The translations under genes and the position numbers were made by a program. This document shows, piece after piece, positions 60,435-64,000 of a DNA stretch of 64,000 bases (position 1 is the first letter of the stretch; each line of letters starts with the position of its first letter). This DNA comes from Paenibacillus sp. FSL R7-0337. Its GTDB lineage: Bacteria > Bacillota > Bacilli > Paenibacillales > Paenibacillaceae. The stretch spans positions 7,006,001 to 7,070,000 of the forward strand of contig NZ_CP150218.1 of assembly GCF_037969875.1 (NCBI RefSeq). Direction: 5' to 3'. The notes beneath the pieces were generated by a model that saw only the letters and a program-made list of their open reading frames with translations, searched no databases and had not been told where the DNA came from.

Positions 60435-60470
60435 AGCCGTTTTCCGCTGAACAGGCGGGAGGCGGCTTTT
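60435..60470 (+). terminator. Rho-independent terminator after ytxH-like gene
   Basis: AGCCG with CGGCT, and CCGC with GCGG inside, form a two-part stem followed by TTTT. Confidence 0.65.
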
Positions 60471-60525
60471 GCGTGTTACGGCAGGCTTCGGGTGGGTCCA
60501 TATTGGGGCTTGTCTATCTCTCTAC

Positions 60526-60554
60526 TTGAACTGAACCGGCAAATGGGGTATTAT
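60526..60554 (+). promoter_or_regulatory. murI promoter
   Basis: TTGAAC (60526-60531), 17 bases, TATTAT (60549-60554), giving a leader of about 72 bases. It lies inside the longer open frame from 60492, which excludes that upstream start. Confidence 0.65.
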
Positions 60555-60632
60555 CTGCAATTGGGGCTGAAATCCTGGTACACATTATTCCAGCCTTACA
60601 TAAGCTACACAAAACGAGTTAAAGGATGCGGT

Positions 60633-61445
60633 GTGTTCGTGCAGCAGGCAATAGCAATATTAGACTCAGGTGTAGGAGGATTGACCGTTGTCAAGGAAGT
60701 GATGCGACAGCTCCCCCGGGAGAAAATCATCTATTTCGGCGATACGGCAAGAGCCCCGTACGGACCCCGTTCCACTGAGGAAGTGAAATTGTTCACTGAA
60801 CAAATCGTGGACTACTTAATTCAATTTAATCCTAAAATGATCGTCATTGCTTGCAACACAGCAACAGCAGCAGCTCTTAATTATATCTCCGCCAAGGTAG
60901 CTATTCCTGTGATCGGAGTCATTCACCCCGGTGCCCGCGCTGCCATCAGCGCATCCAAGAGCGGACAGGTCGGCGTGATCGGCACAATTGGTACGATTAC
61001 AAGCGGTGCCTATACGGCGGCGCTGAAGCAGCTGTCTCCCTTTGTTCAGGTGGTCAGCCAAGCCTGCCCGGCGCTTGTGCCCTTCGTAGAGCAGGGGTTA
61101 TTCCGCTCGGAGGAGAGCCATCTGGCGGTGGCCGAATCACTGAACGGCATCAAGTATGAGCCGATTGACACGCTGATTCTCGGCTGCACTCATTATCCGT
61201 TCCTGGTCGAGCCGATCGGTAAGGTGATGGGACCCGGCGTCAAGCTGATCAGCTCGGCGGATGAGACGGCACGGGAGATCAGCACCATCCTCTACGATAA
61301 AGGCCAGCTGGCGCGCGGGGATGAGAGTCCGATTCACCAGTTCTTCTGCAGCGGAGATGCGGAGATCTTCCAGCGGATCGCCCGGGACTGGCTGGGCGAG
61401 CAGATCAGCCGGACACCTGTTGTATGGCAAGTATCCACTCTGTAG
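60633..61445 (+). CDS. murI: Glutamate racemase
   Basis: The 270-residue enzyme interconverts L- and D-glutamate for peptidoglycan. It has AIAILDSGVGGLTV, IIYFGDTARAPYG, the first catalytic Cys in VIACNTATAA and the second in LILGCTHYPF, each in its conserved place. The frame extends to 60492, but a promoter lies within that extension. AAAGGA at 60621-60626 supports the GTG at 60633 (GTG 60639 is also possible). It is monocistronic with a terminator. The following gene encodes a cell-wall peptidase, a loose functional link. Confidence 0.93.
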   Translation: MFVQQAIAILDSGVGGLTVVKEVMRQLPREKIIYFGDTARAPYGPRSTEEVKLFTEQIVDYLIQFNPKMIVIACNTATAAALNYISAKVAIPVIGVIHPGARAAISASKSGQVGVIGTIGTITSGAYTAALKQLSPFVQVVSQACPALVPFVEQGLFRSEESHLAVAESLNGIKYEPIDTLILGCTHYPFLVEPIGKVMGPGVKLISSADETAREISTILYDKGQLARGDESPIHQFFCSGDAEIFQRIARDWLGEQISRTPVVWQVSTL

Positions 61446-61511
61446 GATGAGAGCATTACAGCGGCGAACTGAATAGGGACAAACCCCTTGCAGGGAATGT
61501 CCGGAAGATGA

Positions 61512-61536
61512 GACCGGGAGGGCTTCCCGGTCTTTT
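61512..61536 (+). terminator. Rho-independent terminator after murI
   Basis: GACCGGGA (61512-61519), loop GGGCT, TCCCGGTC (61525-61532), then TTTT. Confidence 0.85.
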
Positions 61537-61698
61537 GCTGCTGGATTCTTCGTGGACAGTTCTGCACACCTCCGAGTTGTTACATTTCCACATGACACGT
61601 TGCTGCTGCTCATATACTAGGCGTGAGGGCCGGTTCCCGCATGTCATCACGCAGGATGTAAGGGACGCAGGCACAAGAGGGCCAGGAGGATGAGACCT

Positions 61699-62907
61699 AT
61701 GCAGCAATACATTGCCCGCAGGGGAGACACCGTAAGCCGTATCGCCGCAAGACACGGATTGACACCGGAGCATGTCATACAAGGAAATCCATGGGCTGGA
61801 AGCCAGCCCTACTTATATCCGGGCCAGGTGCTGTTCCTGCCGTCTGCACCGCGCAAGCGGTATGCGGTGCAGACGGGGGACGATGCGCAGAGCATCGCGT
61901 CCTTGTTCGGGGTGGGCGTAGATGAGCTGGAGATGCTGAATCCCGGGGTAAGCTCGGGACGCGTCTGCCTGCCGGGTAAGGTGCTGGTAATTCCGGCAGT
62001 CACCCGAGGGACAGCGGTCTATCTGCGCGGGGAATACGGCCCGGCTGAGGTAGAGGCGGATGCTGCAAGGCTTGCGGCCCGCTATTCTTGTGTCGGCAGC
62101 GAAGTTATAGGCCACAGTGTACTCGGCAAGCCGCTCCGCCTGCTGCGGATCGGCAGCGGCCCGCGCCACCTGCATGTGAATGCCGCGCTGCATGCCAACG
62201 AATGGCTGACGGCCCCATGTCTGATGCGCTTCATAGAAGAATATGCGGCCGCGTATGAATCAGGCAAGGACTGGCACGGACGTCAGCCTGCGGACTGGCA
62301 CCGGGACTGGACGCTCTGGGCTGTGTCGATGGCGAATCCCGACGGCGTCGAGCTGGTGCAGGAAGGGGCGATGCCGGACCATCCTCATTATGCGCAGCTG
62401 ATGAGGTGGAACAGCGGCAGGCGCAGCTTCCGGCACTGGAAGGCGAACATCCGCGGCGTCGATCTGGGGGACCAGTTCCCCGCACACTGGGAGGAGGAAC
62501 GTGCCCGGCGGCAGGTGCCCGGCCCGGCTCCGCGCGATTACAGCGGCCTTGCGCCGCTTAGTGAGCCGGAGGCGGCGGCGCTGGCGGCGCTGGCTGAGCG
62601 TGTTCCGGGCGATGCGGCCGTCTCGCTGCACAGCCAGGGGGCTGAGATCTACTGGAACTACCGGGGCTATGAGCCGCCGGAGAGTAAGGATTGGTCAGTT
62701 AAGCTGGCAGCGGCCAGCGGCTACCGGGCGGTGGAGTTGACCGGCAGCGACGCCGGGTACAAGGACTGGTTCATCGAGCGCTTCCGCAAGCCGGGCTTCA
62801 CCGTCGAGCTGGGAGTGGGCAAGAATCCGCTGCCCGTGGCTGATTTTGAGGATATGGCGCTGGACACCGGCCTAATTCTCAGTGCGATTCTGTCAAATTT
62901 GAAATAA
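61699..62907 (+). CDS. LysM / M14 peptidase (gamma-D-glutamyl-DL-endopeptidase type)
   Basis: AGGAGG touches the ATG at 61690 and is correctly spaced for the ATG at 61699, giving 402 residues. Two LysM domains (QQYIARRGDTVSRIA and RYAVQTGDDAQSIA) bind peptidoglycan. A zinc carboxypeptidase (M14) domain follows: HANEW supplies the His and Glu ligands, SLHSQG the third His, and FTVELGVG the catalytic Glu. The same layout is known in spore endopeptidase I, which cleaves gamma-D-Glu-diaminopimelate bonds in cortex or wall peptides. There is no signal peptide, consistent with mother-cell or forespore action. CATATACTA at 61611-61619 matches the SigE/SigK -10 CATAnnnTA. Confidence 0.88.
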   Translation: MQQYIARRGDTVSRIAARHGLTPEHVIQGNPWAGSQPYLYPGQVLFLPSAPRKRYAVQTGDDAQSIASLFGVGVDELEMLNPGVSSGRVCLPGKVLVIPAVTRGTAVYLRGEYGPAEVEADAARLAARYSCVGSEVIGHSVLGKPLRLLRIGSGPRHLHVNAALHANEWLTAPCLMRFIEEYAAAYESGKDWHGRQPADWHRDWTLWAVSMANPDGVELVQEGAMPDHPHYAQLMRWNSGRRSFRHWKANIRGVDLGDQFPAHWEEERARRQVPGPAPRDYSGLAPLSEPEAAALAALAERVPGDAAVSLHSQGAEIYWNYRGYEPPESKDWSVKLAAASGYRAVELTGSDAGYKDWFIERFRKPGFTVELGVGKNPLPVADFEDMALDTGLILSAILSNLK

Positions 62908-62956
62908 AAATGAAACAATCTCTGCAAATTTGCGTAAGATAACAGCAAAGGGCACG

Positions 62957-63002
62957 GCCGCAATCCTGACCAACTGATGCTTTGCGGCTGTATCCTTTTT
63001 TT
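62957..63002 (+). terminator. Rho-independent terminator after LysM/M14 gene
   Basis: GCCGCAA (62957-62963) pairs with TTGCGGC (62982-62988), followed by TGTATCC and seven T. Confidence 0.75.
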
Positions 63003-63010
63003 GCGTGGGA

Positions 63011-63192
63011 ATGAAGAGCACAAATGCCCCTGATATCGGCAAAAGTGGGCTAGGTGAGCAAATGAAGAGCAGAAGTGCCCCTGATTCCCGCCTCGCGCCG
63101 ATTTTCTGCGGATTCAGGGTATAAATCCCCCTGAATTCCTCAAAAGTGGGCCAGGTGAGCAAATGAAGTGTATAAATCCCTCTGAATCGGCT
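63011..63192. repeat. Degenerate tandem repeats in intergenic spacer
   Basis: A unit of about 51 bases (core AAATGAAG, then CCCCTGA, then AAAAGTGGGCxAGGTGAGC) occurs about three and a half times, with one copy interrupted. Reverse frames spell repeated RGIYTL and GALLLFI motifs but have no ribosome binding site. It fills most of the 465-base gap between the LysM/M14 gene and the FAD oxidoreductase; the remainder shows only a terminator. Confidence 0.65.
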
Positions 63193-63372
63193 GATCATCC
63201 AGCCCAGCCCCATCAGCCCGCCCACATCACCCCCAAAGAGTCAAAATAATACACATCAACCCGTATGAAAGCTATACCGTACTCACAAAAGTCTCTTGCT
63301 AAAATTAGTACATAGAAGAGTGGCAGACGGCTTCAGCACAAGAGGGATGTCTGCCGGGAAAGTGAGGGCCTT

Positions 63373-64000
63373 ATGGAGAACGGAACATATACACTTAAAA
63401 GTAAACCCATCCCGCTGAATACCACCTACGACGTCATTGTTGTCGGAGGCGGTCCGGCGGGCTGCACCGCCGCAGCGGCGGCGGCAAGAGAAGGGGCGCG
63501 GACCCTGGTGGTTGAAGCGACCGGCAGCCTGGGCGGAATGGGAACCTCAGGCCTGGTACCGGCCTGGTGCCCCTTCTCAGATAAAGAGAAGATGGTCTAC
63601 CGGGGTCTGGCGGCCAAGGTGTTCAATAATCTGAAAGCACAAATGCCGCACGTGCCGGAGGAAGCGATGGACTGGGTGCCGATCGAGCCGGAGAAGCTCA
63701 AGCGGGTCTATGACGATCTTGTCACGGAGTCCGGTGCGCATATCCTGTTCCTGACCACCCTTGCGGATGTGGACAGAGACGACAACGGCAACATCACCAC
63801 CCTCCTCCTCCTGAACAAAGGAGGTCTGCAGGCCTTCCGTGCGGCTGTCTATGTCGATTGCACGGGGGACGGTGATGTCGCCGCATGGGCCGGAGCCGAG
63901 TACCAGATGGGGGACGAAGCGACCGGCGAGCTTCAGCCGGCGACCCACTGCTTCATCCTTGGCAACGTGGATGATTACGCTTATCAGAATGGGCCGAAGC
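63373..64000 (+). CDS. FAD-dependent oxidoreductase (3' end outside window)
   Basis: ATG at 63373 follows GTGAGGG; the frame stays open to the window end (209 codons seen). After a short lead, VIVVGGGPAGCTAAAAAARE is the GxGxxG dinucleotide-binding fold. VVEATGSLGGMGTSGLVP follows, the pattern of the FAD-dependent oxidoreductase group PF12831. CTGDGDVAAWAGAEYQMG fits a second FAD-contact region. Substrates of this group are unknown or include glycan and organic-acid derivatives. Nothing upstream suggests a pathway. Confidence 0.85.
   Translation, partial: MENGTYTLKSKPIPLNTTYDVIVVGGGPAGCTAAAAAAREGARTLVVEATGSLGGMGTSGLVPAWCPFSDKEKMVYRGLAAKVFNNLKAQMPHVPEEAMDWVPIEPEKLKRVYDDLVTESGAHILFLTTLADVDRDDNGNITTLLLLNKGGLQAFRAAVYVDCTGDGDVAAWAGAEYQMGDEATGELQPATHCFILGNVDDYAYQNGPK

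Noticed and set aside
60492-60632. N-terminal extension of glutamate racemase
   Set aside because: A TTGAAC-17-TATTAT promoter lies inside it and the encoded residues do not resemble MurI.
62893-63225. 110-codon minus-strand frame with repeated RGIYTL motifs
   Set aside because: It is generated by the tandem repeat spacer and a terminator; there is no ribosome binding site.
1-64000. CRISPR array, prophage or insertion sequence
   Set aside because: No regularly spaced identical repeats, phage structural genes or transposase motifs were seen on either strand.

Overview
The window reads as chromosomal DNA of a Paenibacillus-like, spore-forming member of the Bacillales. The signs are S-layer-homology (SLH) surface proteins, a YjcZ-type sporulation peptide, Bacillus-type Zur boxes, strong AGGAGG-like ribosome binding sites with frequent TTG and GTG starts, and moderately high GC apart from one AT-rich resistance island. 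No phage, transposase or CRISPR array was seen.

Layout. (1) 1-20.0 kb: three giant secreted surface proteins in tandem, the first cut by the window edge. The second and third end in SLH domains, and the third is a roughly 2,900-residue GLUG-repeat protein. A secreted trypsin-like serine protease follows. (2) 20-31 kb: single-gene metabolic and sensory units: a lone receiver protein, a PatB/MalY C-S lyase, a nucleoside hydrolase, a GH18-like protein, a radical SAM enzyme, a BASS-family transporter, a chemotaxis receptor, a CD3324-family regulator with a structured leader, and an APH-like kinase. (3) 30.8-35.8 kb: a hisS gene on the minus strand behind what looks like a complete ribosome-mediated attenuator (a 17-codon leader peptide with three consecutive His codons, mutually exclusive hairpins and a terminator), an HD hydrolase, a DbpA-type helicase, and a chloramphenicol acetyltransferase gene with a textbook translational-attenuation leader. 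(4) 35.9-47.4 kb: an ABC exporter with a Fur-like box, YjcZ, an MFS transporter, tRNA-Leu(CAG), an ECF sigma factor/ABC transporter operon, a multi-PAS hybrid histidine kinase, and two families of dispersed structured repeats. (5) 47.5-56.0 kb: a zinc-starvation block with four Zur-box-like palindromes. It contains a NusG-II domain protein, YcgQ/YcgR-like membrane proteins, two COG0523 GTPases, a zinc-free L33, ZnuCBA and a zinc-free S14. (6) 56-64 kb: small housekeeping genes, a SufR-like regulator with a Cys-rich tail, YtxH, glutamate racemase, a LysM/M14 peptidase, a tandem-repeat spacer and the start of an FAD oxidoreductase.

How the genes work together. The zinc block is one coherent response: uptake (ZnuCBA), metallochaperones (two GTPases) and ribosomal proteins that do without zinc. 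The his and cat leaders are two translation-sensing switches within 3 kb of each other, one acting on transcription termination and the other on RBS access. The surface-protein block probably builds part of the cell envelope. Functions are inferred from motifs read by eye; no database search was possible.
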